Assembly (NCBI GenBank): GCA_045649855.1
Contig: JAZRQN010000134.1
Coordinates: 1 to 16,111, forward strand
DNA from: URNF01 sp045649855
GTDB taxonomy: Bacteria > Bacillota > Clostridia > Oscillospirales > Acutalibacteraceae
Length of the DNA: 16,111 bases
Direction of reading: 5' to 3'
Shown one piece after another: positions 1-7,219 of this stretch. The notes beneath the pieces are model-generated. The model was not told where the DNA came from. It saw nothing but the letters and a program-made list of their open reading frames with translations, and did no database searches. A program made the translations under genes and the position numbers. Every line of letters starts with the position of its first letter. The first letter of the stretch is position 1.

Positions 1-1
1 G

Positions 2-340
2 GGTACTCAGATCACCACACTGGAACTGCCGGTGCAAAAAACCACGTCTGCGGTGTTGGCGTTTGAACATGACTATGCGACCAGACATCCCGAAACGGCG
101 TGTATCCATTGCGGTCGTTGCATTCGCTCCTGTCCTGCAGGGTTGTTGCCGCAGATTATGGTGCGTATAGCGCGCAAGGGTGATATAGAAGAATTTGAAC
201 GAATCGGCGGTATGGAATGTGTATCCTGCGGCAGTTGCTCGTATGTGTGCCCTGCGCGTATCCGTCTGACTCAACAATTTGTACAAGCTAAGACAGCGGT
301 TGCCAATGAACGTCGCCGCAGAAAGGAGGAGAAAAAATGA
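2..340 (+). CDS. rnfC: RnfC, C-terminal part (Rnf electron transport complex Fe-S subunit)
   Basis: This is the 3' end of rnfC. The frame is open to the left edge, so the start and most of the protein lie outside the window. RnfC is the peripheral subunit of the Rnf complex that handles NADH/flavin chemistry. The visible 112 residues hold the two ferredoxin-like [4Fe-4S] motifs typical of the RnfC C-terminal region: CIHCGRCIRSCP near 105-150 and CVSCGSCSYVCP near 217-255. A short basic tail ending in KEEKK follows, much shorter than the long Ala/Lys-rich tail of proteobacterial RnfC. The stop overlaps the rnfD start (ATGA at 337-340), which suggests translational coupling. A GTG at 32 is internal and not a credible start. 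Identity is firm because rnfD, rnfG, rnfE, rnfA and rnfB follow in the clostridial order. Confidence 0.95.
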   Translation, partial: GTQITTLELPVQKTTSAVLAFEHDYATRHPETACIHCGRCIRSCPAGLLPQIMVRIARKGDIEEFERIGGMECVSCGSCSYVCPARIRLTQQFVQAKTAVANERRRRKEEKK

Positions 341-1290
341 GTGAATTACGTCATGTGTCCTTTTCTCCTCATATCCATTCGTCCTTTGGCTCGGATGACT
401 TGATGCGCGATGTTGCCATTGCGTTGTTGCCTGCCGCCGTGTTCGGCGTGTGGAACTTTGGTCTGCAGGCGTTGATCGTCATCGCAGTTTGTGTGTCCAC
501 CTGTGTGTTCACCGAACTGATCTATGAGCTGTTGATGAAACGCCCTGTTACCATCGGAGACTGCAGTGCGTTGGTAACGGGTCTGTTGCTGGCGTACAAC
601 CTGCCTGTCAGCATTCCGCTTTGGATTGCGGTGTTGGGCAGTGTGTTCGCGATTTTGGTGGTCAAACAACTGTTTGGCGGCCTTGGTCAAAACATTGTGA
701 ACCCTGCTTTGGCGGCGCGCTGCTTCTTGCTGGTATCTTTCACAGAGCAGATGAATGCGTTCACCCCCGGTGTGGACGGTGTTTCCGGTGCCACGCCGCT
801 CGCTGCTGTAAAAGCAGGTGAAACGGTCGATTTGTTGTCGGTCGTTCTTGGTACGCATGCAGGCTGTATCGGCGAGGTGTCCACGTTGGCGTTGTTGGCA
901 GGCGGCTTGTATATGCTGGTCCGCCGTGTGATCAGACCGCGTATCCCGTTGGTGTACATCGCTTCGTTTGCATTGAGCGTGATCGTGATTTCCTTGCTCG
1001 GCGGCAATGGCATTCCGACTTGGCAGTATATGACCGTGCAGTTGTGTGGCGGCGGCTTAATGCTCGGTGCGTTCTTTATGGCGACCGATTACGTTACCAG
1101 TCCTATCACCAAAGGCGGACAGTGGATTTTCGCAATTTTACTCGGTGTACTGACCGCGTTGTTCCGTTTGGTCGGTTCGACCGCAGAGGGTGTATCGTAT
1201 GCGATTTTGTTCTGCAACCTGCTGGTTCCGCTGATTGAAAAAATGACCATGCCGAAACCTTTCGCATTACAAAAGGAGGGTAAAGCATGA
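337..1290 (+). CDS. rnfD: RnfD, membrane subunit of the Rnf complex with covalent FMN site
   Basis: RnfD is an integral membrane subunit of the ferredoxin:NAD+ oxidoreductase and is related to NqrB. The 317-residue product has many hydrophobic spans from about residue 25 to the end, and the NqrB/RnfD block FGGLGQNIVNPALAAR near residues 111-126. The sequence DGVSGATPL near residues 147-155 is the canonical covalent flavin attachment motif, with Thr153 as the expected FMN-bearing residue. This follows from the family; it is not shown by the sequence alone. The ATG at 337 overlaps the rnfC stop and has AAAGGAGG at 322-329. The 3' end overlaps the rnfG start (ATGA at 1287-1290). Length is normal for the family and no key motif is missing. 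Confidence 0.97.
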   Translation: MSELRHVSFSPHIHSSFGSDDLMRDVAIALLPAAVFGVWNFGLQALIVIAVCVSTCVFTELIYELLMKRPVTIGDCSALVTGLLLAYNLPVSIPLWIAVLGSVFAILVVKQLFGGLGQNIVNPALAARCFLLVSFTEQMNAFTPGVDGVSGATPLAAVKAGETVDLLSVVLGTHAGCIGEVSTLALLAGGLYMLVRRVIRPRIPLVYIASFALSVIVISLLGGNGIPTWQYMTVQLCGGGLMLGAFFMATDYVTSPITKGGQWIFAILLGVLTALFRLVGSTAEGVSYAILFCNLLVPLIEKMTMPKPFALQKEGKA

Positions 1291-1901
1291 AAAAGATTAT
1301 AAAAGATGCATTTGCGTTGTTTTTGATAACGTTGGTGGCAGGTGCTATGCTGGCTGGCGTGTATGCGATCACCAAAGAGCCGATCGCCAAAGCGGAAATG
1401 GAAAAACGCAGTGCCGCATACAGTGCTGTGTTTGCCAACGCAGAATTTTATGAAGACGCCGAATTGAAGGCGGCTGTTAAAACCGCCAAAGAGGAATTGG
1501 CAAATGCAGGTTTCTCCGGCGTGGAATTGAAAGATGCTTTGTATGTAAAAGGAACCGCTGACCAACCGAATGGCTGTGTATTGACTGTTTCGGGTAACGG
1601 TTACGGCGGTGCCATTCAAATTGCAATGGGTGTGGATGCCAATGGTAAGATCACCGGCATTTCCATCCTGTCTCACGCTGAAACACCCGGCTTTGGTGCG
1701 AAGTGTGTAGAACCCGCGTTTTACGGCCAGTTTGCAGGCAAACCTGCAACCGAACTGACTGCTGTGAAAGACGGTGTCAAGGACGTTGCACAGATTGATG
1801 CTATCGGTGGTGCTACCATCACTTCGGACGCTGTTGTCAACGCCGTGAATGCAGGCACTTGGTTTGTGAACCATTTGACGCAGTTAGGAGGGGATGCTTG
1901 A
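1287..1901 (+). CDS. rnfG: RnfG, membrane-anchored FMN-binding subunit
   Basis: RnfG is the single-span subunit that carries a covalently bound FMN on the outer side of the membrane. The 204-residue product has one N-terminal membrane helix at about residues 9-29, then an extracytosolic FMN-binding domain. The attachment motif is DAIGGATITS, giving D171 and Thr177 as the predicted flavin site. The usual Ser of S-G-A-T is replaced by Gly here. A typical upstream block, SHAETPGFGAK, is present near 1670-1700. The start at 1287 overlaps the rnfD stop and has AAAGGAGG at 1272-1279. The stop TGA at 1899-1901 shares its A with the rnfE start. The flavin transferase encoded downstream at 4940 is the likely modifying enzyme. 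Confidence 0.96.
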   Translation: MKKIIKDAFALFLITLVAGAMLAGVYAITKEPIAKAEMEKRSAAYSAVFANAEFYEDAELKAAVKTAKEELANAGFSGVELKDALYVKGTADQPNGCVLTVSGNGYGGAIQIAMGVDANGKITGISILSHAETPGFGAKCVEPAFYGQFAGKPATELTAVKDGVKDVAQIDAIGGATITSDAVVNAVNAGTWFVNHLTQLGGDA

Positions 1902-2581
1902 TGAAAATTTGTTTGGAACGGTTGTATAACGGTATCATCAAAGAAAATCCCACCTTTGTACTGATGCTTGGTCTGTGTCCCACGTTGGCAGTAACATCTG
2001 CCGCGCTCAACGGTTTGGGTATGGGCTTGTCCACAACGGTAGTGTTGATGCTTTCCAACTTAATCATTTCTATGCTTCGCAACGTGATTCCCGACCGTGT
2101 GCGTATGCCTGCGTACATCGTGGTTGTTGCCTCGTTTGTTACGATGGTACAGTTGCTGATGCAGGCGTATGTCGGCAGTTTGTATGAAACGCTCGGCATT
2201 TATATTCCGCTGATCGTTGTGAACTGCATCATTTTGGGTCGTGCGGAAGCGTATGCTTCGCAAAACAAACCGTTGCCGTCTTTGTTTGACGGTATCGGTA
2301 TGGGCCTTGGTTTCACAATGGCACTCACCTTGCTTGGTGCGGTTCGTGAATTCCTCGGCTCGGGCAGTATTTTCGGATTTCAGATTGCCTTTATGGAAAA
2401 CTATACTGTGCCGATCATGGTGATGGCACCGGGTGCGTTTTTGGTATTGGCACTCTTGACCGCCATTCAGAATAAACTGAAAGCACCGTCTGCAACCAAT
2501 GGCAAAAACAAACAGGAAGGTTGCGGCGGTCATTGTGCGGGTTGTACTTTGTGTGATGCAGGGAAGGAGGATGCGCAATGA
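1901..2581 (+). CDS. rnfE: RnfE, membrane subunit with Cys-rich C-terminal tail
   Basis: RnfE is one of two homologous multi-span membrane subunits (with RnfA) that together hold an intramembrane iron-sulfur centre. The 226-residue protein shows the family motifs GLCPTLAVT, with Cys26, and VVNCIILGRAEA, with Cys109; these Cys are the expected cluster ligands. I chose the ATG at 1901, not an upstream codon at 1859, because it fits the family N terminus and has TAGGAGGG at 1885-1892. Its first base is the last base of the rnfG stop. The end is unusual: after the last helix a short Lys/Asn linker leads to C208-x3-C212-x2-C215-x2-C218, which looks able to bind a metal or Fe-S cluster. The stop overlaps the rnfA start (ATGA at 2578-2581). 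Confidence 0.96.
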   Translation: MKICLERLYNGIIKENPTFVLMLGLCPTLAVTSAALNGLGMGLSTTVVLMLSNLIISMLRNVIPDRVRMPAYIVVVASFVTMVQLLMQAYVGSLYETLGIYIPLIVVNCIILGRAEAYASQNKPLPSLFDGIGMGLGFTMALTLLGAVREFLGSGSIFGFQIAFMENYTVPIMVMAPGAFLVLALLTAIQNKLKAPSATNGKNKQEGCGGHCAGCTLCDAGKEDAQ

Positions 2582-3156
2582 GTGATAACCTCTTTCTGGT
2601 CCTGCTGACAACAGCACTTGTGAATAACGTGGTGCTCAGTCAGTTCTTGGGTCTGTGTCCGTTCGTCGGCGTCTCTAAAAACGTGAAGACTGCCGCAGGT
2701 ATGGGCTTGGCGGTTGTGTGCGTGATTACGTTGTCGTCCGCCCTGACCTCGCTGATTTACAACTATATTCTGTTGCCGCTCGAGTTGCAATATCTGCAGA
2801 CAATCGTGTTCATTCTGGTCATTGCTTCTTTGGTACAGCTGGTAGAAATGGTGCTCAAAAAATATAGTGCAGGTCTGTATCGGGCATTAGGCGTGTACCT
2901 GCCGCTGATCACCACCAACTGTGCGGTGCTCGGCGCGGCGCTTACCAACGTGCAAAACGAGTATTCTTTGCTCACCAGCGTTGTGAGCGGTTTTGGTACG
3001 GCGCTGGGCTTTACGATCGCCATTGTGATTATGGCAGGTGTGCGTGAGAAAATCGAAGACAGCGACATTCCCGAAAGTTTCAAAGGCACGCCGATCGTAT
3101 TGTTGACCGCTTGCTTGATGTCGCTTGCGTTCTTCGGCTTCAAGTCGTTGCTGTAA
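2578..3156 (+). CDS. rnfA: RnfA, membrane subunit
   Basis: RnfA is the partner of RnfE in the membrane core of the Rnf complex. The 192-residue protein is hydrophobic throughout, with about six predicted helices. It carries the hallmark motifs SQFLGLCPFVGVS (Cys27) and TTNCAVLGAAL (Cys115), which in the family ligate the intramembrane cluster. Length and motifs are ordinary. The ATG at 2578 overlaps the rnfE stop and is preceded by AAGGAGG at 2564-2570. The sequence lacks the Cys-rich tail seen on RnfE, so that feature belongs to only one of the two paralogues. rnfB follows after 12 bases. Confidence 0.97.
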   Translation: MSDNLFLVLLTTALVNNVVLSQFLGLCPFVGVSKNVKTAAGMGLAVVCVITLSSALTSLIYNYILLPLELQYLQTIVFILVIASLVQLVEMVLKKYSAGLYRALGVYLPLITTNCAVLGAALTNVQNEYSLLTSVVSGFGTALGFTIAIVIMAGVREKIEDSDIPESFKGTPIVLLTACLMSLAFFGFKSLL

Positions 3157-3168
3157 GGAGGTGCCGAG

Positions 3169-3960
3169 ATGAATTGGATGGAAATTTTGATTGCGACCGG
3201 TGTTGTTGCCGGTGTCGGCATCACCCTCGGCATCCTGCTGGGTGTAGCAGGTAAGTTCCTGTTAGTGGAGGCTGACGAAAAAGAATTGGCAGTGCGTGCG
3301 TGTCTGCCCGGTGTGAACTGCGGTGCTTGCGGATATACCGGTTGTGATGCATACGCAAAAGCCGTTGTCGAAGAGGATGCACCGATTAACCGTTGTACTG
3401 TCGCCGGCAATGAAGGCGCACAGAAGATCGGTGATATTATGGGTAAAGTCGCAGAGGAAATCGAACCGTACACTGCAGTGGTGTGTTGTTCGGGCAGCTG
3501 TGAACACACGAATGCCAAGTACATTTACGACGGTATTCCCACCTGTGAAGCGGCAGTACTTGCCCCCGGCGGCGGACAACAGGCGTGCAGTTTTGCTTGC
3601 CTTGGCTTTGGTTCTTGTGCGAAAGTGTGTTCTCAGAACGCGATTTCCATTGTGAACGGCGTGGCAGTCGTGGATGAAACGCTTTGCCACGGTTGCGGAC
3701 AGTGTGTAAAAGCGTGTCCGAAAAACCTCATTATCATCCGCGAAGCGTTGCGTCCGTATACCGTGCGTTGTTCTTCGCATGATAAAGGCAAAGAGGTCAA
3801 AGCAGTATGTGATACGGGTTGTATCGGTTGCGGCATTTGTGCCAAAAACTGCCCTGCCGAAGCGATTACCGTAGAGGGTAATCTGGCTCGTATCAACTAC
3901 GAAAAATGTGTTGATTGCGGTGCTTGCGCCGAAAAATGTCCCGTCAAAATTATTTATTAA
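3169..3960 (+). CDS. rnfB: RnfB, polyferredoxin subunit (ferredoxin entry point)
   Basis: RnfB accepts electrons from reduced ferredoxin and passes them into the membrane core. The 263-residue product has an N-terminal membrane helix at about residues 5-28. The FeS domain CLPGVNCGACGYTGC follows, with ligands C51, C54, C59 and C76 (INRC) and an extra C45. A middle Cys-rich segment comes next (CCSGSC, then CSFACLGFGSCAKVC). Three CxxCxxCxxxC ferredoxin motifs close the protein: CHGCGQCVKACP, CIGCGICAKNCP and CVDCGACAEKCP. This multi-cluster form is the clostridial type, longer than the proteobacterial protein. The start at 3169 has TAAGGAGGTG at 3154-3163, overlapping the rnfA stop. It ends the core rnf genes; the lipoprotein gene begins 15 bases later. 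Confidence 0.97.
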   Translation: MNWMEILIATGVVAGVGITLGILLGVAGKFLLVEADEKELAVRACLPGVNCGACGYTGCDAYAKAVVEEDAPINRCTVAGNEGAQKIGDIMGKVAEEIEPYTAVVCCSGSCEHTNAKYIYDGIPTCEAAVLAPGGGQQACSFACLGFGSCAKVCSQNAISIVNGVAVVDETLCHGCGQCVKACPKNLIIIREALRPYTVRCSSHDKGKEVKAVCDTGCIGCGICAKNCPAEAITVEGNLARINYEKCVDCGACAEKCPVKIIY

Positions 3961-3975
3961 GAGGAGAGAAAAGAG

Positions 3976-4908
3976 ATGAAAAAGGTATTTGCAGTAGTTC
4001 TGGTTCTGGCAATGTTGGCAACTCTGATCGCTTGCGGCAAAAAAGAAGAAACTGCCGACGGTGCGACCAAATTCGGTATGGCAGTTGTAACTTCCGCTTC
4101 CACCGAAGAAGCAAAAGCAACCCTGGGCGCTGTGGCGGCTGTGGTGTTGACCGATGCAAACGGCAAAATCCTCGCTTGCGCGCTGGATGAGATCGCTGTT
4201 GAACCCACTATTGAAAATGGTGCGGTGAAAGAACTCGGCGAAGTGAAAACCAAGTATGAACAGGGCGACAACTATAACATGGTGGCGTACGGCCAGGCGA
4301 AAGCTGAATGGTATAAACAGGTTGACGCTTTCTGCGCTTACGTTGTGGGTAAAACCGCTGATGAAGTTGCGGCGATCGCTCTTGAGGGCGGCAAAGCGAC
4401 CGATGCGGATCTGACCGCAGGTTGTACCATCGTGGTTGCTAACTTTGTGAAAGCGGTTTCCGATGCGGCGAAAGCGGCTGTTGACAGCCAGGCTGCAGCG
4501 GACGACAAACTGAGCGTGGCGCTCACCGCTTCTGCAAACGAAGGTGAATACACCGTCGAAATCGCCGGTGTCGCTGTGGATGCAAACGGTAAATTGACCG
4601 ATTGCCGCATCGATGAACTGGCTCAGAAATTTGAAGTTGCAGACGGCAAATTTGCGGCTGTAACCGATGCTGCTCCCAAGACCAAAGCGCAGTTGGGCGA
4701 TGCCTACAACATGGTTGCTTACGGTCAGGCGAAAGCCGAATGGTACCAGCAGGTAGACTCTCTGGCGAAATACCTCGTCGGCAAAACTGCTGATGAAGTT
4801 GTGGGTGTGAAAACCGAAGGCGGTAAAGGTACCGATGCGGACCTGACTGCAGGTTGCACCATCGTCATCAGCGGTATGCTGCAGAATGTGAACAAAGCGA
4901 TGAAATAA
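3976..4908 (+). CDS. Tandem-repeat lipoprotein of unknown function, Rnf-linked
   Basis: I do not recognise a named family. The 310-residue protein begins with a lipoprotein signal peptide: KK at the start, a hydrophobic core, then LIAC with Cys20 as the lipidation site. The mature part is two copies of one domain of about 135 residues, with a period of 144 residues in the well-conserved part. Shared blocks are NMVAYGQAKAEWY (M102 and M246), VGKTADEV and TDADLTAGCTIV. Each copy ends with D-L-T-A-G-C-T (D145/T151 and D289/T295). This keeps the D, G and T spacing of the ApbE flavin site D-x-x-[S/T]-G-A-T but has Ala and Cys at two positions. A role as an outer-surface partner of Rnf or the flavoproteins is inference from position. 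The start has GAGGAG at 3961-3966. Binding of another ligand is equally possible. Confidence 0.85.
   Translation: MKKVFAVVLVLAMLATLIACGKKEETADGATKFGMAVVTSASTEEAKATLGAVAAVVLTDANGKILACALDEIAVEPTIENGAVKELGEVKTKYEQGDNYNMVAYGQAKAEWYKQVDAFCAYVVGKTADEVAAIALEGGKATDADLTAGCTIVVANFVKAVSDAAKAAVDSQAAADDKLSVALTASANEGEYTVEIAGVAVDANGKLTDCRIDELAQKFEVADGKFAAVTDAAPKTKAQLGDAYNMVAYGQAKAEWYQQVDSLAKYLVGKTADEVVGVKTEGGKGTDADLTAGCTIVISGMLQNVNKAMK
4069..4473 (+). repeat. Lipoprotein domain copy 1
   Basis: First copy of the internal domain repeat, covering about residues 32-166 of the lipoprotein. It includes NMVAYGQAKAEWYKQVD around residue 102 and DADLTAGCTIVV ending near residue 153. The best-conserved stretch is 4270-4440. 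At DNA level this stretch is still clearly alike in the two copies but differs at many third positions, which points to an old duplication held by selection on the protein. Confidence 0.85.
4507..4905 (+). repeat. Lipoprotein domain copy 2
   Basis: Second copy, about residues 178-310, reaching the C terminus. NMVAYGQAKAEWYQQVD lies around residue 246 and DADLTAGCTIVI ends near residue 297. The copies align with an offset of 144 residues over the second half and about 146 at the N-terminal edge, so a small length change separates them. Confidence 0.85.
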
Positions 4909-4924
4909 GATTGTCTGCTGATTG

Positions 4925-4932
4925 AAAGGAGG
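4925..4932 (+). promoter_or_regulatory. Ribosome binding site that sets the TTG start of apbE
   Basis: AAAGGAGG sits 7 bases before TTG at 4940. An in-frame TTG at 4922 precedes and adjoins this site and cannot use it, so 4940 is preferred. Confidence 0.8.
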
Positions 4933-4939
4933 AAAGCGT

Positions 4940-5959
4940 TTGAAACGGGTACTCGTTATACTGTGCGTCTGTTTGATGCTTTTCTCCTTGGTCGGCTGCA
5001 GGGAGAGCGCACAGCGATTTCAGTATACCTATCTGGATACCTTTGATACGGTAACAACACTGGTATTGTATGCGCCTTCTCAAGCGGTCGCAGACACGCA
5101 GGCTGCCGCGATTCATGAGCGGTTGCTGGAGCTGCATCGTAAGTTTACAATTTATGAATCCGATTCCGATATTGTCAATCTGCAGGCTGTTAATCTCCGA
5201 CACGGGGAGGCTGTGCAGGTGGATGATGACTTGTTCGCCTTGCTGACCTTCGGAAAAGATGCATACGATCTGACCGACGGCAAGGTGAATATGGCACTCG
5301 GCAGTGTGTTGAAACTGTGGCACGAGGCGCGTGAAAGGGCGTGGGACAACCCTGACACAGCCTCGGTGCCATTAGAATCTGCATTGATCGATGCTGCAAA
5401 GCATATTCGTATTGACAGTGTACAACTGAACGCCGATGCGCAAACGGTGTGTTTGACCGATGAGCAGACAACGCTCGATGTAGGCGCCTTTGCAAAAGGG
5501 TATGCCGTTCAGCGCGTGGCGGATTACGCAAGAGAACTTGGTGTTACCTCTGCACTGATCAGTGTGGGCGGTAACGTGGTCGCTGTAGGCGACAAAAACG
5601 GCACACCTTTTACCATTGGTATTGAAGATCCCAAGCAGACGGACAGCCATTTGCTGACCGTGGACATCAAAGACCGCTCGGTGGTAACCAGTGGCAATTA
5701 TCAACGGTATTTTATGGTGGATGGTGTGCGGTATCATCATTTGATTCATCCGAATACGTTATATCCGGCAGGATACTGGGATGCCGTAACGGTGATTGGT
5801 CCCGACTCCGGAATGGCGGATGTGCTTTCCACCGCACTGTTCCTGTCTTCGCAGGAAGAGGGACAGGCGATATTGGATGCGGTTGAAGGGTACAAAGCGA
5901 TTTGGGTAGACGGAAACGGTACCGTTTTGTATAGTGAACGGTTTGAAGAGATATCTTGA
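4940..5959 (+). CDS. apbE: FAD:protein FMN transferase (ApbE family), lipoprotein
   Basis: ApbE moves FMN from FAD onto a Thr side chain of target proteins outside the cytoplasmic membrane, releasing AMP. The 339-residue product starts with TTG and has a lipoprotein signal ending in LVGC (Cys20), so it should sit on the outer face. Family blocks appear in order: TYLDTFDTVTTL, DGKVNMALGSVLKLWH, LDVGAFAKGYAVQRV, ALISVGGNVVAVG, SVVTSGNYQRYF, HHLIHPNTLYPAG and the late SGMADVLSTALF region, where Asp and Ser/Thr normally bind Mg2+. Length is typical. Its place between rnf and two FMN-binding proteins makes RnfD, RnfG and those neighbours the likely targets. The assignment to the family is firm; the exact targets are inferred. 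Confidence 0.95.
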   Translation: MKRVLVILCVCLMLFSLVGCRESAQRFQYTYLDTFDTVTTLVLYAPSQAVADTQAAAIHERLLELHRKFTIYESDSDIVNLQAVNLRHGEAVQVDDDLFALLTFGKDAYDLTDGKVNMALGSVLKLWHEARERAWDNPDTASVPLESALIDAAKHIRIDSVQLNADAQTVCLTDEQTTLDVGAFAKGYAVQRVADYARELGVTSALISVGGNVVAVGDKNGTPFTIGIEDPKQTDSHLLTVDIKDRSVVTSGNYQRYFMVDGVRYHHLIHPNTLYPAGYWDAVTVIGPDSGMADVLSTALFLSSQEEGQAILDAVEGYKAIWVDGNGTVLYSERFEEIS

Positions 5960-5985
5960 TCTTCAGATCGGCAAGGAGGAAACGT

Positions 5986-6579
5986 ATGAAAAAAGCATCA
6001 AAACTGTTACGGATTGTTCTGCCGACCGTATGCGCATTGTTGTTTGGTGTGCTGTTGGTGTTGGGTGTAGCAAGCGTACGATATCAGGTGTGGGGTCGAT
6101 TGGAAGAACCTGTAACGGGTTTGCCGGAGATCGTATCCCAAAAGCCGTTGAACATGGACGGTATGGCGATCGAGGAGAAGGATGGGGAAGGCAACGTGCA
6201 GTATGCTGTTTCCCAACTGGAAGGCTGCTATGACAAGAACGATTCTTTGGTGGCGTATAAAATGACCATGACCACCGTTGGATATAACAAGGAAACGCCT
6301 ATTTCGATGGCGGTTGTCATTTCCGCGGACGGCACTGTGGTGCGCAACATTTCCATTCTCAGTCAAAAAGAATCGCAGTATTACGGTGATAATATCAAAT
6401 ATCCTGATTTTGCACAGCGATTTGAAAACCGTTATTTGCCGTTGTTCTTTACCGGTGAGCACGGCCGCGGCGCACACGTGGACGGTGTGAGCAACGCAAC
6501 CGTCACTTCCAAGGCGGTTGTGGGTGCAATCAACTGGGCACAGGAGTTTGTTTGTGAATATTTCGTAGAGGGAGAATAA
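5986..6579 (+). CDS. Membrane-anchored FMN-binding domain protein (SNAT motif)
   Basis: This 197-residue protein has one membrane helix at about residues 8-30 and then an extracytosolic domain of the FMN-binding type also found in RnfG. Evidence is the block VVISADGTVVRNISILSQKE and the C-terminal site DGVSNATVTSKAVV. Here D166 and Thr172 line up with the flavin-bearing site, but the usual Gly is Asn (S-N-A-T). It is probably flavinylated by the neighbouring ApbE and carries electrons outside the membrane; this is inference. I chose ATG 5986 because AAGGAGG lies at 5973-5979. The open frame reaches back to 5956, but that part overlaps apbE and has no binding site. A divergent RnfG paralogue is the closest description. 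Confidence 0.88.
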   Translation: MKKASKLLRIVLPTVCALLFGVLLVLGVASVRYQVWGRLEEPVTGLPEIVSQKPLNMDGMAIEEKDGEGNVQYAVSQLEGCYDKNDSLVAYKMTMTTVGYNKETPISMAVVISADGTVVRNISILSQKESQYYGDNIKYPDFAQRFENRYLPLFFTGEHGRGAHVDGVSNATVTSKAVVGAINWAQEFVCEYFVEGE

Positions 6580-6585
6580 AACCAG

Positions 6586-7218
6586 ATGGCGAAACATTCG
6601 ATAGCTAAAAAATATAATTGGAGCCGAATTGCGATTATGATTGTGGCCGCTGTTGCTTTGGTGGGCATTATCATCATTACGGTTCTGACTTTTGTGGATA
6701 TGCGTAAAGAAGAACCGCTGTCCGGCCGTAGCCTGATCAACTCCATTGCGGCGTATGAGCCGTTGGAATTGGTAGAGGGTACAAAAAACATCAATTCCGC
6801 ATACAAATGCGTGGATTATAACGGTGAAACGATAGCGTATTCGATCATCAGCACAACACAGGCTGGTTTTGGCGGTGAGATGACTGTCAGAAGTTTTTTC
6901 GATCCCACCGGTGTGGAACTGATTGGTGTTGAAGTGGTGGAACATAACGAATACAGCAAGCAAAAAGCAGAGAAGAAAAATCATCGTGCAGAGCATTATG
7001 GCGATGAGGTTGCCGACAGCGTTTATTTGCAGCGCTTCGAACGTGCTCAAATGCCGCTTTGGTTCAATGACGGCAGTGTTGCGAATGCGGAGAAACCGGC
7101 ACAAGCAGGCACACAGATTGATGCGTTGTCCGGCGCGACCGAGTCCAGCAATGCGGTGGTGCTTGCTGTTAATGAAGCATACACCTATCTTACCACCAAC
7201 ATTGTAAAGGTTGGATGA
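6586..7218 (+). CDS. Membrane-anchored FMN-binding domain protein (SGAT motif)
   Basis: The second stand-alone FMN-binding protein has 210 residues, one membrane helix at about residues 15-38 and an extracytosolic FMN-binding domain. It includes ISTTQAGFGGEMTV and the canonical site DALSGATESSNAVV, with D179 and Thr185 as the predicted flavin attachment residue. It differs clearly from its neighbour at 5986 except around the motif, so the pair is an old rather than recent duplication. GAGGGAG at 6568-6574, overlapping the previous stop region, provides the ribosome binding site for ATG 6586. The likely role is a covalently flavinylated electron carrier on the outer face, modified by the ApbE encoded upstream. 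The partner is not shown by the sequence. Confidence 0.9.
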   Translation: MAKHSIAKKYNWSRIAIMIVAAVALVGIIIITVLTFVDMRKEEPLSGRSLINSIAAYEPLELVEGTKNINSAYKCVDYNGETIAYSIISTTQAGFGGEMTVRSFFDPTGVELIGVEVVEHNEYSKQKAEKKNHRAEHYGDEVADSVYLQRFERAQMPLWFNDGSVANAEKPAQAGTQIDALSGATESSNAVVLAVNEAYTYLTTNIVKVG

Positions 7219-7219
7219 T

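Noticed and set aside
346..858. - strand open frame inside rnfD
   Set aside because: It is antisense to a clear rnfD; its Gln/Arg/His-rich composition is typical of a shadow frame.
4069..4905. Lipoprotein repeats as a recent DNA duplication
   Set aside because: The two copies differ at many third positions and have a small length change, so this is an old protein-level duplication and not a mobile or recent tandem repeat.
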